Shown here: positions 43,783-52,705 of the stretch, piece by piece
Layout of the letters: every line of letters begins with the position of its first letter
How positions within the stretch are numbered: the stretch's first letter is position 1
Assembly (NCBI RefSeq): GCF_024586915.1
Contig: NZ_JANBVS010000001.1
Span: 496,001-560,000, forward strand
Reading direction: 5' to 3'
Origin: Bradyrhizobium sp. SRS-191
GTDB taxonomy: Bacteria > Pseudomonadota > Alphaproteobacteria > Rhizobiales > Xanthobacteraceae
Length of the DNA stretch: 64,000 nt
The notes under the pieces: generated by a model
Database searches by the model: none
What the model was told of the DNA's origin: nothing
Seen by the model: only the letters and a program-made list of their open reading frames with translations
Program-made: the position numbers and the translations under genes

Positions 43783-44574
43783 ATGCGCATCGCCACCTGG
43801 AACGTCAATTCGGTCCGGCAACGGATCGAGCATCTCGTGACCTGGCTCAAGGAGTGTTCGCCTGACATCGTCTGCCTGCAGGAGATCAAGTGCACGGATG
43901 ACGCCTTCCCGCGGCTGGAGATCGAGGCGCTCGGCTACAACGTCGTGACCCACGGTCAGAAGACGTTCAACGGCGTCGCGCTGCTGTCGAAGCTGCCGTT
44001 CGACGAGACCAAGTCCGGGCTCGACGGCGATGCCGAGGACGTGCATGCGCGGTTCCTCGAAGGCGTGGTCAGCCTCAAGAGCGGCGTGGTCCGCATCGCC
44101 TGCCTGTATCTGCCCAACGGCAATCCGGCCAACACGGAAAAATATCCCTACAAGCTCAAATGGATGTCGCGGCTTCGTGACTATGCGCGTGAACGGCTGA
44201 AGACCGAAGAGCCGCTGATCCTCGCGGGCGACTTCAACGTGATCCCGGCGGCCGCCGACGTTTCCAATCCCGAAGCCTGGGTCGACGACGCCCTGTTCCG
44301 GCCCGAGACGCGTGAGAGTTTCCAGTCGCTGCTCGGCTTGGGGCTGACCGACGCGCTGCGCGCCGTCAACGACGCGCCGGGGCAGTACACGTTCTGGGAC
44401 TACCAGGCCGGCGCCTGGCAGAAGAACATGGGCATCCGCATCGATCATTTGCTGCTGTCGCCGCAGGCCTCCGACCGGCTGGTCGAGGTCGGCATCGACA
44501 GCTATGTCCGTGCCTGGGAGAAGCCGTCCGATCACGTCCCGGTGTGGGCCGACTTCGATCTGGAGACGGCGTAG
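43783..44574 (+). CDS. xth: Exodeoxyribonuclease III
   Basis: A 263-residue AP endonuclease / 3'-5' exonuclease of the EEP superfamily used in base-excision repair. Signatures are 'MRIATWNVNSVRQRIEHLVT', 'CLQEIKC' (metal Glu), 'LAGDFNVIPAAADV' (catalytic Asp and Asn), and the C-terminal 'YVRAWEKPSDHVPVWADFDL' with the catalytic His. Length is standard. Convergent with the DUF1254 gene. Confidence 0.95.
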   Translation: MRIATWNVNSVRQRIEHLVTWLKECSPDIVCLQEIKCTDDAFPRLEIEALGYNVVTHGQKTFNGVALLSKLPFDETKSGLDGDAEDVHARFLEGVVSLKSGVVRIACLYLPNGNPANTEKYPYKLKWMSRLRDYARERLKTEEPLILAGDFNVIPAAADVSNPEAWVDDALFRPETRESFQSLLGLGLTDALRAVNDAPGQYTFWDYQAGAWQKNMGIRIDHLLLSPQASDRLVEVGIDSYVRAWEKPSDHVPVWADFDLETA

Positions 44575-44582
44575 CCCCCATC

Positions 44583-44611
44583 GCGCAACGGCTAGATTGC
44601 GCAACGGCTAG
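44583..44611. repeat. Direct 13-nt repeat between converging genes
   Basis: GCGCAACGGCTAG occurs at 44583-44595 and again at 44599-44611, a 16-nt tandem period. The second copy carries the TAG stop (complement) of the DUF1254/DUF1214 gene, similar in kind to the duplication at 601-626. Confidence 0.8.
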
Positions 44612-46047
44612 GGTAGCCGGACGATGTCCGGCGGCGCCCAGGTCTGGGTGACGCTCACCTGGGGATCCGGCACGTAGACGCGCAGGATCAGATAGAACGT
44701 ACCGTTCGCTGGCGATTGCAGCCAGTAGGTGCCGGACGGAAGCGAACCGGGTTCGGCGTTCTGGATCAGGATCGTCATGCCACCCGCGGCGTCGCGGTCC
44801 TGATATACTGGATAGTAGCCGTTGATGGTGTAGTGGGAAGAGCCTTCGACCAGATTGTAGTCGGAGTCGTACATCGTGATCGACCAGAAGCCGTGCCTGG
44901 TCACGTCGCAGGGCGGGAAACTGCCGGCGCTGAACATGATCCGGTAGTTGTTGCTGCCATTCAACTGCTGGCCGAGACTGTCGCTGAATGCGTTGATGTA
45001 GACCGCCTCGGCCGGATCGTTGGCGCAGATGCCGGCGAGCGACTGCAACGCGCCGCGGGTGATGTAGTCGCTGTTCTGCCCGGCGCGCCCGAGATCGAGC
45101 GGCGGATAGGTCCAGCCGTTGACCTGCTTGCCGTGCCCCTTCGCCATGGACTTGAGCATCGCGAGCCCATCCTTGGCCGCACGTTGCAGGCCCGCGCGCG
45201 TCGCTGCGGACTGGCTCTCGACGTCCTGGCCGGGGCCGATGCCGACGGTCGCAAACAGCTTCAGGAGCTGATCCTGCGCGATGCCCGGCGGCAGGCCGGG
45301 CGGATCCTGCGTCATCGCCGCGTTCATGGTTCGCCACGCACCGGCCGTGTTGTTGTAGTCGAAGCCGTCGGGAACGAGGACGTGGCTCGGCGTCGGCGGC
45401 GGCGTGTTGGGCCAAAGCGACAGCGGGGTCAACTGGTACTGCGCCTGGATTGCGTTCGCCTTGTCCAGATCCTCCTGGGTGGTGTCATTGACCCCGGTGC
45501 GTCCGAGCAGGAAGATGCTCACCGTGCGTGAGCGCGGCAGAACGTCGAGCACGTCATCGGGCACCGCGCCGGTCCAGCCGGGACCTGCGATCAGAAAATT
45601 GCCCGCCTCCGTGCCGGTGGAGCGGGTCCCGACATAGGCGAAATTGTCGGCATCCATGCACACCATCTCGATGCAATAGAAGCGGTCGGTCACCGCCGGC
45701 ACCGAGATCACAATCGGATCATCCGTCACGTCCAGCCAGGCGGTCGCATACAGCGTGTCGCAATTGGGGCTGCCGCCGGACTTGCTGTTTTCGGGGTTTG
45801 CGAGCTGCTGACTGCGATGGAACGAGTTGACCGGCGCGTACAGATCCGGCTTGTTGGCCTGCTGGCTCACCTTTTGGCCTTCTTTCGTGGTCCAAAGCCA
45901 GCGCAGTTGCGCGTTGTAGATCCACGGAAAGCCCCAGACATAGGCCTGCATTCCCAGCGAATATGCGTAATTCTCCTGCCAACCGTCGCCTGCGGACGCA
46001 GCTGCCGCGGCGTGCGCCGGACTCGGGGTGCCAACAAAATCGTCCAT
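44608..46047 (-). CDS. DUF1254/DUF1214-domain protein
   Basis: A 479-residue protein. Residues 25-180 match DUF1254 ('AYVWGFPWIYNAQLRWLW', 'SPNCDTLYATAWLDVTDDPI', 'RFYCIEMVCMDADNFAYVG'). Residues 360-470 match DUF1214 ('FPPCDVTRHGFWSITMYDSD', 'YTINGYYPVY', 'GSLPSGTYWLQSPANGTFYL'). Proteins of this pair are common in soil bacteria and of unknown activity. The N-terminus lacks an obvious signal peptide, unlike many relatives. It is divergent from the beta-lactamase across a 224-nt gap. Confidence 0.9.
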   Translation of the reverse strand: MDDFVGTPSPAHAAAAASAGDGWQENYAYSLGMQAYVWGFPWIYNAQLRWLWTTKEGQKVSQQANKPDLYAPVNSFHRSQQLANPENSKSGGSPNCDTLYATAWLDVTDDPIVISVPAVTDRFYCIEMVCMDADNFAYVGTRSTGTEAGNFLIAGPGWTGAVPDDVLDVLPRSRTVSIFLLGRTGVNDTTQEDLDKANAIQAQYQLTPLSLWPNTPPPTPSHVLVPDGFDYNNTAGAWRTMNAAMTQDPPGLPPGIAQDQLLKLFATVGIGPGQDVESQSAATRAGLQRAAKDGLAMLKSMAKGHGKQVNGWTYPPLDLGRAGQNSDYITRGALQSLAGICANDPAEAVYINAFSDSLGQQLNGSNNYRIMFSAGSFPPCDVTRHGFWSITMYDSDYNLVEGSSHYTINGYYPVYQDRDAAGGMTILIQNAEPGSLPSGTYWLQSPANGTFYLILRVYVPDPQVSVTQTWAPPDIVRLP

Positions 46048-46271
46048 GGTGAATATTCCTCATCAATCGTCGCGACGAAATGAAGTATGTGATTCAAAAT
46101 CGATGGCGCCCTGGATCGTGCGCCGTTCGACGGCCGAGACGCCGGCAGCAAATCAACAAACACAACCTAAAATAGTGTAAACGGTCCGTCTTCGTCAACA
46201 GCGTCCCCGCTTGGTTTGGCCGCTGCGCCAAGCTAGGGTCGGGAATCCGGGATAGCATTCAGGACTCTCCA

Positions 46272-47141
46272 TTGACGATCTACACACGGCGGCAATTGTT
46301 CCCGCTCGCACTGGTGCCGCTTCTGGCGGCGAAGCCGACCCTCGCAGCCGACCTGCAGGCGACGATCGCGGGCATCGAGACCGACAGCGGCGGACGTCTC
46401 GGCGTCGCGCTCTTGGACACCGCAAGCGGCGCGCTCAGCGGTCATCGCCTCGACGAGCGGTTCCCGATGTGCAGCACCTTCAAGGCGCTGCTGACGGCCG
46501 CGATCCTGACCAAGGTCGATGCCGGCACCGAGCAGCTCTCGCGCCGGCTTCCGATCGCGCAGGCAGACATCCTGTCCTACGCGCCGGTGACGAAGGCCTA
46601 TGTCGGCACGTCGGGCCTGTCGGTCGGCGAGTTGTGCGAGGCGACGGTCACGCTCAGCGACAACACGGCGGCGAACCTGCTGCTGGCGACGCTCGGCGGC
46701 CCTGCCGGCCTCACGCGCGCGATCCGCGGCTTTGGTGACGCCATCACCCGTCTCGACCGCATCGAGCCGGCGCTGAACGAGAGCATTCCGGGCGATCCGA
46801 GGGATACGACGACGCCGGCGGCGATGGCGCAGACTCTGGCGAAGCTCACGACCGGCAACACGCTCTCGGCCAACTCGCGCGACGTCCTGAACGGCTGGCT
46901 GATCGGCTGCAAGACGGGAGCGGCCAAGCTGCGTGCCGGCCTGCCGGCGGAATGGCGCGTCGGCGACAAGACCGGCGCGGGCGACAACGGCAGCAGCAAC
47001 GACGTCGCGGTGATCTGGCCTTCGGGCCGCGCACCGGTGATCGTGACGAGCTATCTCACCGAGACCAGGGCCGGCGACGACAAGCGCAACGCCGCTCACG
47101 CGGCGGTCGGCCGCGCCGTTGCCGCTGCGCTCGGTGTCTGA
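46272..47141 (+). CDS. Class A beta-lactamase
   Basis: A 289-residue serine beta-lactamase with all active-site motifs: S68-x-x-K71 in 'MCSTFKA', S129-D130-N131 in 'LSDNTA', E165 in 'IEPALNES' (Ambler Glu166) and K233-T-G in 'GDKTGAG'. The N-terminus 'TRRQLFPLALVPLLAAKPTL' is a twin-arginine-type export signal, fitting Tat export of this family. The start is TTG 46272; no ATG or GTG precedes the signal region. Its 3' end overlaps the converging ureD by 46 nt. It should hydrolyse penicillins or cephalosporins; spectrum cannot be predicted. No AmpR or LysR-type regulator is adjacent. Confidence 0.93.
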   Translation: MTIYTRRQLFPLALVPLLAAKPTLAADLQATIAGIETDSGGRLGVALLDTASGALSGHRLDERFPMCSTFKALLTAAILTKVDAGTEQLSRRLPIAQADILSYAPVTKAYVGTSGLSVGELCEATVTLSDNTAANLLLATLGGPAGLTRAIRGFGDAITRLDRIEPALNESIPGDPRDTTTPAAMAQTLAKLTTGNTLSANSRDVLNGWLIGCKTGAAKLRAGLPAEWRVGDKTGAGDNGSSNDVAVIWPSGRAPVIVTSYLTETRAGDDKRNAAHAAVGRAVAAALGV

Positions 47142-47956
47142 GCGACGCGCGCGCCGAGATCAATGTCGCGAACCACGGCCGCGATCGCGTCGAAGCCGGT
47201 GCGCAGCTGGCGCACCTCGCGAGCCGCGAGTCGCACGCCAATGCCGGCCTTGTCCGGCAGCAGGCTCGCGGCCGCATAGAGATCATCGATGGCCGCGAAC
47301 GCGTCGGCCAGGCGCTGGCGGAGCGCAGCGCGGTCGTGCGCCTGCGGCAGCATCAGCACGGCCGAGCCGAACGCACGGCGGCCCTGAAACGGCGCAGCCG
47401 CGGGACCGCGCAGATGCATGCGGTCGATCAGCAGCGGCTCCTCGCCTTGGCGGCGCACGATGAGCTCGGAGTCGAGCTCGCGGAACAAGCGTCCCTGCGC
47501 GGCCGGGTCATGCATCGTGAAGGCGTCGGTGATGAGCGCGACGGCATCCGTGGCGCAGTCCAGCTCCAGCACCTGGCACAGCGCCGCGTCGGGAAACAGG
47601 ATGCGCGGCTCGGGCCGGTAGTCGAGCGACGCGCCCGCCTCGACGCGGAGCAGGACATGCTCGACAGCGCGCGTCCCCGGTTCGGCGCGATGCACTGACG
47701 TCGCGCCCTGCGTGGTCACGCAGACGGCCGCACCCGCCTGCAGCGTGAAGCGCTGCGTCAGCCGGTCCTCGCCGTGCACGGCACCGCTGCCGGTCTGCAG
47801 GACGACGCTGAGAACATCCGGCCTGATGGCATCGGTGTGAAAGCTGCGCGTCAGCACGAACGGCCAGGCGAACAAGCGCCGGTCGATCACGGTGCGGCCG
47901 CCGCGGCGGACGAAGGAGAGATCGAGCCGCGGCGTCTCTGGTTCTGAAACGCTCAC
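47096..47956 (-). CDS. ureD: Urease accessory protein UreD
   Basis: A 286-residue urease maturation scaffold that binds apo-urease with UreF and UreG. Family pieces are '[20 protein letters not shown]', '[20 protein letters not shown]' and 'LEYRPEP'-like '[15 protein letters not shown]'. It is the last gene of the urease operon here, whereas ureD is first in many operons. The start overlaps ureG (ATGA-type, 47953-47956), and the end overlaps the converging beta-lactamase. Confidence 0.9.
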   Translation of the reverse strand: MSVSEPETPRLDLSFVRRGGRTVIDRRLFAWPFVLTRSFHTDAIRPDVLSVVLQTGSGAVHGEDRLTQRFTLQAGAAVCVTTQGATSVHRAEPGTRAVEHVLLRVEAGASLDYRPEPRILFPDAALCQVLELDCATDAVALITDAFTMHDPAAQGRLFRELDSELIVRRQGEEPLLIDRMHLRGPAAAPFQGRRAFGSAVLMLPQAHDRAALRQRLADAFAAIDDLYAAASLLPDKAGIGVRLAAREVRQLRTGFDAIAAVVRDIDLGARVAQTPSAAATARPTAA

Positions 47957-48597
47957 GTGCGGAACAGCACCTCGCGCTCCAGGAGATCGACGATCGCGTC
48001 CACGCCCTCCCCGCGCCGGCAGTTCGTCAGCAGCACCGGCCGGCCGCCGCGCACCTCCGTGGCCTCACGCTGCATGCGCGCGAGATCGACGCCGACATGC
48101 GGGGCGAGATCGACCTTGTTGATGACGAGGAGATCGGCGCGGATCACGCCGGGGCCGCGCTTGCGCGGGATGTCGTCGCCGCCGGCGACGTCGATGACGA
48201 ACATCCAGAAGTCGGTGAGGTCGCGCGAGAAGGTCGAGGCGAGGTTGTCGCCGCCGCTTTCCAAAAGGATCAGCTCGACGCCGGGAAAGCGCCGTTCCAA
48301 TTCATCGGCGGCCTCGATGTTGAGCGTCGGGTCCTCGCGGATCACGGTGTGTGGACAGGCGCCGGCCTCCACCGCCGACACCCGCTCGGGATCGATCAGG
48401 CCGGACCGGCGCACGCGCTCGGCATCCTCGGCGGTGACGAGATCGTTGGTGATCACGGCGATGTCGATGCCGCGCGCCTGCAGCGCCGGGATCAACTGCT
48501 CGACCAGCGCGGTCTTGCCGGAGCCGACGGGGCCGCCGATGCCGACGCGCGCGGCCGTCATCGGAGCATCGGCATGGGTGAGAGCGAGACGGCTCAT
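47953..48597 (-). CDS. ureG: Urease accessory GTPase UreG
   Basis: A 214-residue SIMIBI-class GTPase that powers nickel insertion. The P-loop '[20 protein letters not shown]' is near residue 20. The metal-binding '[13 protein letters not shown]' near residue 80 carries the conserved Cys-Pro-His, and the guanine motif '[12 protein letters not shown]' is near residue 160. ATG at complement 48595-48597 overlaps the ureC stop by 4 nt. Confidence 0.95.
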   Translation of the reverse strand: MSRLALTHADAPMTAARVGIGGPVGSGKTALVEQLIPALQARGIDIAVITNDLVTAEDAERVRRSGLIDPERVSAVEAGACPHTVIREDPTLNIEAADELERRFPGVELILLESGGDNLASTFSRDLTDFWMFVIDVAGGDDIPRKRGPGVIRADLLVINKVDLAPHVGVDLARMQREATEVRGGRPVLLTNCRRGEGVDAIVDLLEREVLFRT

Positions 48598-50300
48598 CGC
48601 AGCATGAATCTCCTGGCGAGCGGCACCGATGTGGCCGGCGGACACATCAAGAGCTTGCCGTCGGCGCGCACCTCGAAAGTCTGCGGATCGACCTCGACAT
48701 GCGGCATCGCGGCGTTGCGGACCATGTCGGTCTTGCGCAGGCGGCGGACATTCTTGATCTGCACCGTCTCGCGCCCCAGCCCGAGCTTGTCGCGAATGCC
48801 GGCGTCGACCGCGAGCTTGGACATGAAGTTGACGCCGAGCCGCTGCGGCGCCGCGCCGAGCGCGCCCCACATCCGCTTCTGGATCATCGGCTCCGACAGC
48901 CCGAGGCTGCCATTGCCGTCACCCATCGCGGCCCACACTGGAAAGCCGTTCTTGATCACCATGTACGGTTTCAGTCCGAACGAGGCGCGCGGCCACAGCA
49001 CGAGATCGGCCATCTTGCCGACCTCGATCGAGCCGACGACATGATCGATGCCGACTGCGATAGCCGGATTGATCGTGAGCTTGGCGACGTAGCGCTTCAT
49101 GCGCTCATTGTCGGCGCGCGCGGTGGTTTCCTCCGGCAGGCGGCCGATGCGGTCCTTCATCACGCTGGCGAGCTGCCAGCATTTGGCGACGTTCTCGGCG
49201 AGCCGGCCCATGCCCTGCGTGTCCGTACCGAAGATCGAGATCGCGCCCATGTCGTGGAGAAAGTCCTCCGCCGCCATCGACTGCGCGCGCACTCGCGCCT
49301 CGCCGAACATGACATCCTCGGGCGAATTGTAGTTGAGCTGATGACAGATCATCGTCATCGGCACGCCCTCCTCCATCCCATAGGAGGTGTAGGGATTGGT
49401 CGGGTTGGTCGAGGACGGAATCACGTTCGGCCAGGACACGACCTTGAGCAGGTCGGGCGCATGGCCGCCGCCGGCGCCCTCGACGTGATACATGTGGATG
49501 GTGCGGCCATCGACCGCCGCCATCGTGTCCTCGCAGAAGCCGTATTCGTTGATGGAGTCGGTATGCAGATGAACCGCGAAGTCGTGACGATCCGCCGCGA
49601 TCAGCGTCTTGTCGATGACATCGGGCGACGCGCCGAAATCCTCGTGGATCTTGACGGACATGCCGCCGGCGGCGACCGCAGCCTCGACGGCTTCGGGATC
49701 GGAGCCGCCGCGGCCGAACAGCGCGTAGTTCAGCGGCGAGAACTCGATCGACTTGAGGAAGTGACCGAAGTTCGGGCCCGAGCCTGAGCCGACGTCGAAC
49801 ACAGGCCCCGAGCCGTTGCCGACCATCGTCGTGGTGCCGCCGGCGAGCGCGTGATCCGACTGCTCCGGCGAGATCAGGTGGGCGTGGCTCTCGATGGCGC
49901 CCGCGGTCACGATGAACGGGCCGCCGGCGATCGGCGCGGTGGTGTGGCCGACCACCATGTCCGGATGCACGTCGGGCATGATGTCGGGATTCCCGGCCTT
50001 GCCGATGCCGACGATGCGGCCGTCGCGGATGCCGATGTCGGCCTTCACGATGCCGATCACCGCGTCGACGATGGTCGCGTTCTTGACGACGACGTCGAGC
50101 GCCTTGTGCTGCGAGGTCCGGTGCGCCGCGACCGCCTCGCCGTCGCGGATGTTCTTGCCGGCGCCGACCAGCAGCTCATGACCGTAGGTCGTGTAGTCGT
50201 GCTCGATCTCGGCGAGCAGGCTGGTGTCGGCGAGCCGGACGAGATCGCCTTTGGTCGGACCGTACAGCTCGGCATAGGCTTGCCGCGTCAGTGTTGCCAT
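48594..50300 (-). CDS. ureC: Urease alpha subunit (divergent)
   Basis: A 568-residue catalytic subunit hydrolysing urea to ammonia and carbamate. Nickel-centre residues are visible: HxH in 'IESHAHLI' (H139/H141), carbamylated K217 in 'MSVKIHED', H246 in 'HLHTDS', H272 in '[11 protein letters not shown]' and D360 in 'FGTDTQ'. The flap has C319-H320 followed by Gln rather than the common second His ('ICHQLN'). Several canonical blocks differ ('GGIDTH' reads 'GAIESH'), so this is a divergent urease lineage. It pairs with a fused gamma-beta subunit 3 nt upstream. Confidence 0.94.
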   Translation of the reverse strand: MATLTRQAYAELYGPTKGDLVRLADTSLLAEIEHDYTTYGHELLVGAGKNIRDGEAVAAHRTSQHKALDVVVKNATIVDAVIGIVKADIGIRDGRIVGIGKAGNPDIMPDVHPDMVVGHTTAPIAGGPFIVTAGAIESHAHLISPEQSDHALAGGTTTMVGNGSGPVFDVGSGSGPNFGHFLKSIEFSPLNYALFGRGGSDPEAVEAAVAAGGMSVKIHEDFGASPDVIDKTLIAADRHDFAVHLHTDSINEYGFCEDTMAAVDGRTIHMYHVEGAGGGHAPDLLKVVSWPNVIPSSTNPTNPYTSYGMEEGVPMTMICHQLNYNSPEDVMFGEARVRAQSMAAEDFLHDMGAISIFGTDTQGMGRLAENVAKCWQLASVMKDRIGRLPEETTARADNERMKRYVAKLTINPAIAVGIDHVVGSIEVGKMADLVLWPRASFGLKPYMVIKNGFPVWAAMGDGNGSLGLSEPMIQKRMWGALGAAPQRLGVNFMSKLAVDAGIRDKLGLGRETVQIKNVRRLRKTDMVRNAAMPHVEVDPQTFEVRADGKLLMCPPATSVPLARRFMLR

Positions 50301-50303
50301 GGC

Positions 50304-51002
50304 TCAAGCTCCGAGATAGCCGCGCGACTGCGCGAGCTTGAGCGCGGCATCCCGCGCGCCGGGGGCATCGAGCGGACCATTGACTAGCCCGGCCTGGCCG
50401 CGCACGATCCGGTCGCCGGTGATCGGCACCAGCCGCACCGATTTGAAGATGCCCGGTTCGAAGCGGATGCCGAGCCCGGCGGGGCGGTCGATCTTCATGC
50501 CCCAGGCCGCCGCCCGATCGAAGCGCAGCGCGCGGTTGACCTCGAAGAAATGGGTGTGGCTGCGCACCTGGATGTCGCGATCCCCGGTGTTGACAACGTC
50601 GATGGTGATCGCCGGCAGCTCGGTGAACATCGCGATGTCGTCGCCGCCGGCGATGATCTCGCCGGGAACAATGTCATCGGGCGCTGCGCCTTCAGCGGGC
50701 TGGATCGGCTCGAACAGCGCCATCACCTTGGTACCCTCGGCGAACATCAGCTCGACATAGAGCATCGGGATCATCTGCGCGACGCCCGGCTCCACGTCGT
50801 CGGTCGTGAGCAGCCGTCCCGCCATGTCGCGGATCTCGGCATAGGGCAGATTGCGGCGCGCCGCGGTCATCACCTCGTCGGTGATGTAGGCGACCGCCTC
50901 GGGATGGCTGAGCTTGATGCCGAGCGAGCGGTTGCGCCGCGCCATCTGCGCGGCGTTGAAGATCACGAGACGATCGAGCTCCGTGGGCGACAGGTTCATC
51001 AT
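50304..51002 (-). CDS. ureAB: Fused urease gamma-beta subunit
   Basis: A 232-residue protein. Residues 1-100 are the gamma subunit ('MMNLSPTELDRLVIFNAAQM', 'LSHPEAVAYITDEVMTAARR', 'VPM'-like 'MIPMLYVELMFAEGTKVMAL'). Residues 110-215 are the beta subunit ('IVPGEIIAG', 'NTGDRDIQVRSHTHFFEVNR', 'RFDRAAAWGMKIDRPAG', 'IRFEPGIFKSVRLVPI'). Separate ureA and ureB genes are usual; fusions are known, for example in Helicobacter. The fusion supports a non-canonical urease lineage together with the divergent ureC. Confidence 0.94.
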   Translation of the reverse strand: MMNLSPTELDRLVIFNAAQMARRNRSLGIKLSHPEAVAYITDEVMTAARRNLPYAEIRDMAGRLLTTDDVEPGVAQMIPMLYVELMFAEGTKVMALFEPIQPAEGAAPDDIVPGEIIAGGDDIAMFTELPAITIDVVNTGDRDIQVRSHTHFFEVNRALRFDRAAAWGMKIDRPAGLGIRFEPGIFKSVRLVPITGDRIVRGQAGLVNGPLDAPGARDAALKLAQSRGYLGA

Positions 51003-51014
51003 GGCCAGGGCACC

Positions 51015-51692
51015 TCAGGTCGTGAACATGCGCACGGCCCGCAGCGGCCCGCGCGAGACGGCGATATCGATGAAGGGCGTGAAGCTCGACGGCATCGCGT
51101 CGTCGTCGGGGGCGTCGGCGAGAAGATCAGCGAGCAGAGCACGGGCGCGCGCGAGGCTCTGCTGCGAGTCGATGTGGCCGATCAGGCCGAGCCGCACGGC
51201 GGCGCTGGCAAGGCCGGTGATCAGCGTCCAGCCCGAGACGAGCTCGGCGGCATCGAGGCTCAGGCCGGCATCACGACCGGTGATCGCCTGCACCACGGCG
51301 AGGTGCCCAAGTCTCGGATCGGCGGAAACGCGTGCGCGGTAGGACACCGACAGACGGCCAGCGAGCTTGACCCAGACACCGAGCAGCGCCCTGCCCGCGC
51401 GCCGCGAACCCTCGCGCATCTCGGCCGACGGCGTCGTGGCCTCCGCGAGGCGGTCGACGGCGGCGATGGCGTCGGAGTCAGCCGCGCGCCAGGCGCGACG
51501 AAGCAGGATGCGATCCATGCTGGCCCAGCGCTGCGCCAGGTGATCGGCGATCACCCGGTCGAGGTCGTCGCGATCGGACAGCAGGCCATCGGCGGCGAGG
51601 CCTTCGATGCCCCAGGAGAAGGCAAAGCCGCCGGCGGGAAAGGCGCTGTCGCCGAGCTGCAGCAATGCCAGCGCCTCGCCACGGTCAAACAT
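51015..51692 (-). CDS. ureF: Urease accessory protein UreF
   Basis: A 225-residue all-helical protein that joins UreD and UreG in nickel delivery. 'LALLQLGDSAFPAGGFAFSW' near residue 8, followed by 'GIEGLAADGLL', is the UreF signature. 'EMREGSRRAGRALLGVWVKL' lies mid-protein. ATG at complement 51690-51692 overlaps the ureE end by 8 nt. Confidence 0.93.
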   Translation of the reverse strand: MFDRGEALALLQLGDSAFPAGGFAFSWGIEGLAADGLLSDRDDLDRVIADHLAQRWASMDRILLRRAWRAADSDAIAAVDRLAEATTPSAEMREGSRRAGRALLGVWVKLAGRLSVSYRARVSADPRLGHLAVVQAITGRDAGLSLDAAELVSGWTLITGLASAAVRLGLIGHIDSQQSLARARALLADLLADAPDDDAMPSSFTPFIDIAVSRGPLRAVRMFTT

Positions 51693-52134
51693 GCACCCGC
51701 TCCACGACCTCGCCGGCATCGAGCAGCGGCAGAATGCGCGCACGATAGGTCTCGATCGGAGCGTCGAGCAGCACGACGAGACAATCGCCCTCGAAGCGGA
51801 CGCGCCAGTGCAGATTGCCGGCATGCCAGCCGAGCTTGAGCGCGCTCGCGTCGTCGCGGGCCTTGAGGCGCAGGACCTGCTGCTCGCCGAAGCGGGCGAT
51901 GATCGCGCGCTCCGCATCGAGATGCAGCAGCGCGCCGTCGATCAGCTCCTCGTCGCGGTCGAGGCTGACGGCGCAATCGGTGCCTCGATCGGTGGTCAGG
52001 CGGAAACGCTTGCGGCCGGCATCGGCCGGCGGCACGAACAACAGCTCGATACCGCCGCGATGCTCCAGCGCGTGTAGTTGCCGCGCGTAGACCTTATCGT
52101 CGGCGCGTCCCATGATGCCGTGCAGACGAAGCAT
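51685..52134 (-). CDS. ureE: Urease accessory protein UreE
   Basis: A 149-residue nickel chaperone. The N-terminal domain is 'VYARQLHALEHRGGIELLFV' and 'RKRFRLTTDRGTDCAVSLDR'. The C-terminal ferredoxin-like domain carries 'LGWHAGNLHWRVRFEGDCLV', where the conserved 'HLGNRH' metal site appears as 'HAGNLH'. There is no His-rich tail. First gene of the urease unit ureE-ureF-ureAB-ureC-ureG-ureD. Confidence 0.9.
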   Translation of the reverse strand: MLRLHGIMGRADDKVYARQLHALEHRGGIELLFVPPADAGRKRFRLTTDRGTDCAVSLDRDEELIDGALLHLDAERAIIARFGEQQVLRLKARDDASALKLGWHAGNLHWRVRFEGDCLVVLLDAPIETYRARILPLLDAGEVVERVHV

Positions 52135-52179
52135 CGGCGTGGTTCCTCTCGTCGTTCAGCGCTCGTCGTTCGAATTGGG

Positions 52180-52371
52180 CCTCATGGTTCGAGACGCCCG
52201 CCAAGTGGCGGGCTCCTCACCATGAGGGTTGAGATCGCGGGTGGGGCTCGCATGTGATGTTGATGAAAGCCCCGTACGAGCTCTTGCGGATCTCACTCAG
52301 CAAGGGACGCTCATCTGGCCACACCGACCGCCCTCGTCCTGAGGAGCCCGCCACTTGGCGGGCGTCTCGAA
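52180..52371. repeat. Inverted pair of a 32-nt palindromic repeat
   Basis: The segment 52188-52219 is the exact reverse complement of 52340-52371. Each holds GCCCGCC / GGCGGGC with a 4-nt loop, and the first copy is framed by CCTCATGGT / ACCATGAGG (52180-52188 / 52219-52227). It fills the 268-nt gap between ureE and the monooxygenase-fold gene, separating urease from the amidase-transporter block. Confidence 0.88.
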
Positions 52372-52402
52372 GGACGTTTGGTTTGCTCACCCCTGACCGC
52401 GC

Positions 52403-52705
52403 CTACCGCAGCGTCGCCGACACCTCCTGCGAGGTCACCAGAATGACCTCGCCGTCGAGGATCGGCTTGGCGATGCCGAAGAAGGTCGCCACCGCGGCGG
52501 AGCCGTTGTGGCGGTCCATCGCGGCCTTGTCGGCGAAGCGCTCATAGGTGGTGAACAGGCCGGGCTCGGTCTCGCTCTGCGAGATGAAGAACCCGATCGT
52601 CTCCGGCTCGTTGGCCGCGACATGGGCCGCGACGGCGACGAGGGCGTCGCGCATCGTGGCTTCGTGTCCCGCCTTGGCCCTGATGACCGCGGTGATGGTG
52701 ATCAT
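52403..52705 (-). CDS. Putative quinol monooxygenase-fold (ABM) protein
   Basis: A 100-residue ferredoxin-like-fold protein of the antibiotic biosynthesis monooxygenase / YgiN family: 'ITAVIRAKAGHEATMRDALV', 'EPETIGFFISQSETEPGLFT', 'YERFADKAAMDRHNGSA', ending 'PILDGEVILVTSQEV'. Members oxidise quinols without cofactor or act as small binding proteins. The start overlaps the amidase stop, so it is co-translated with the amidase; its role in amide metabolism is unknown. Confidence 0.85.
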   Translation of the reverse strand: MITITAVIRAKAGHEATMRDALVAVAAHVAANEPETIGFFISQSETEPGLFTTYERFADKAAMDRHNGSAAVATFFGIAKPILDGEVILVTSQEVSATLR

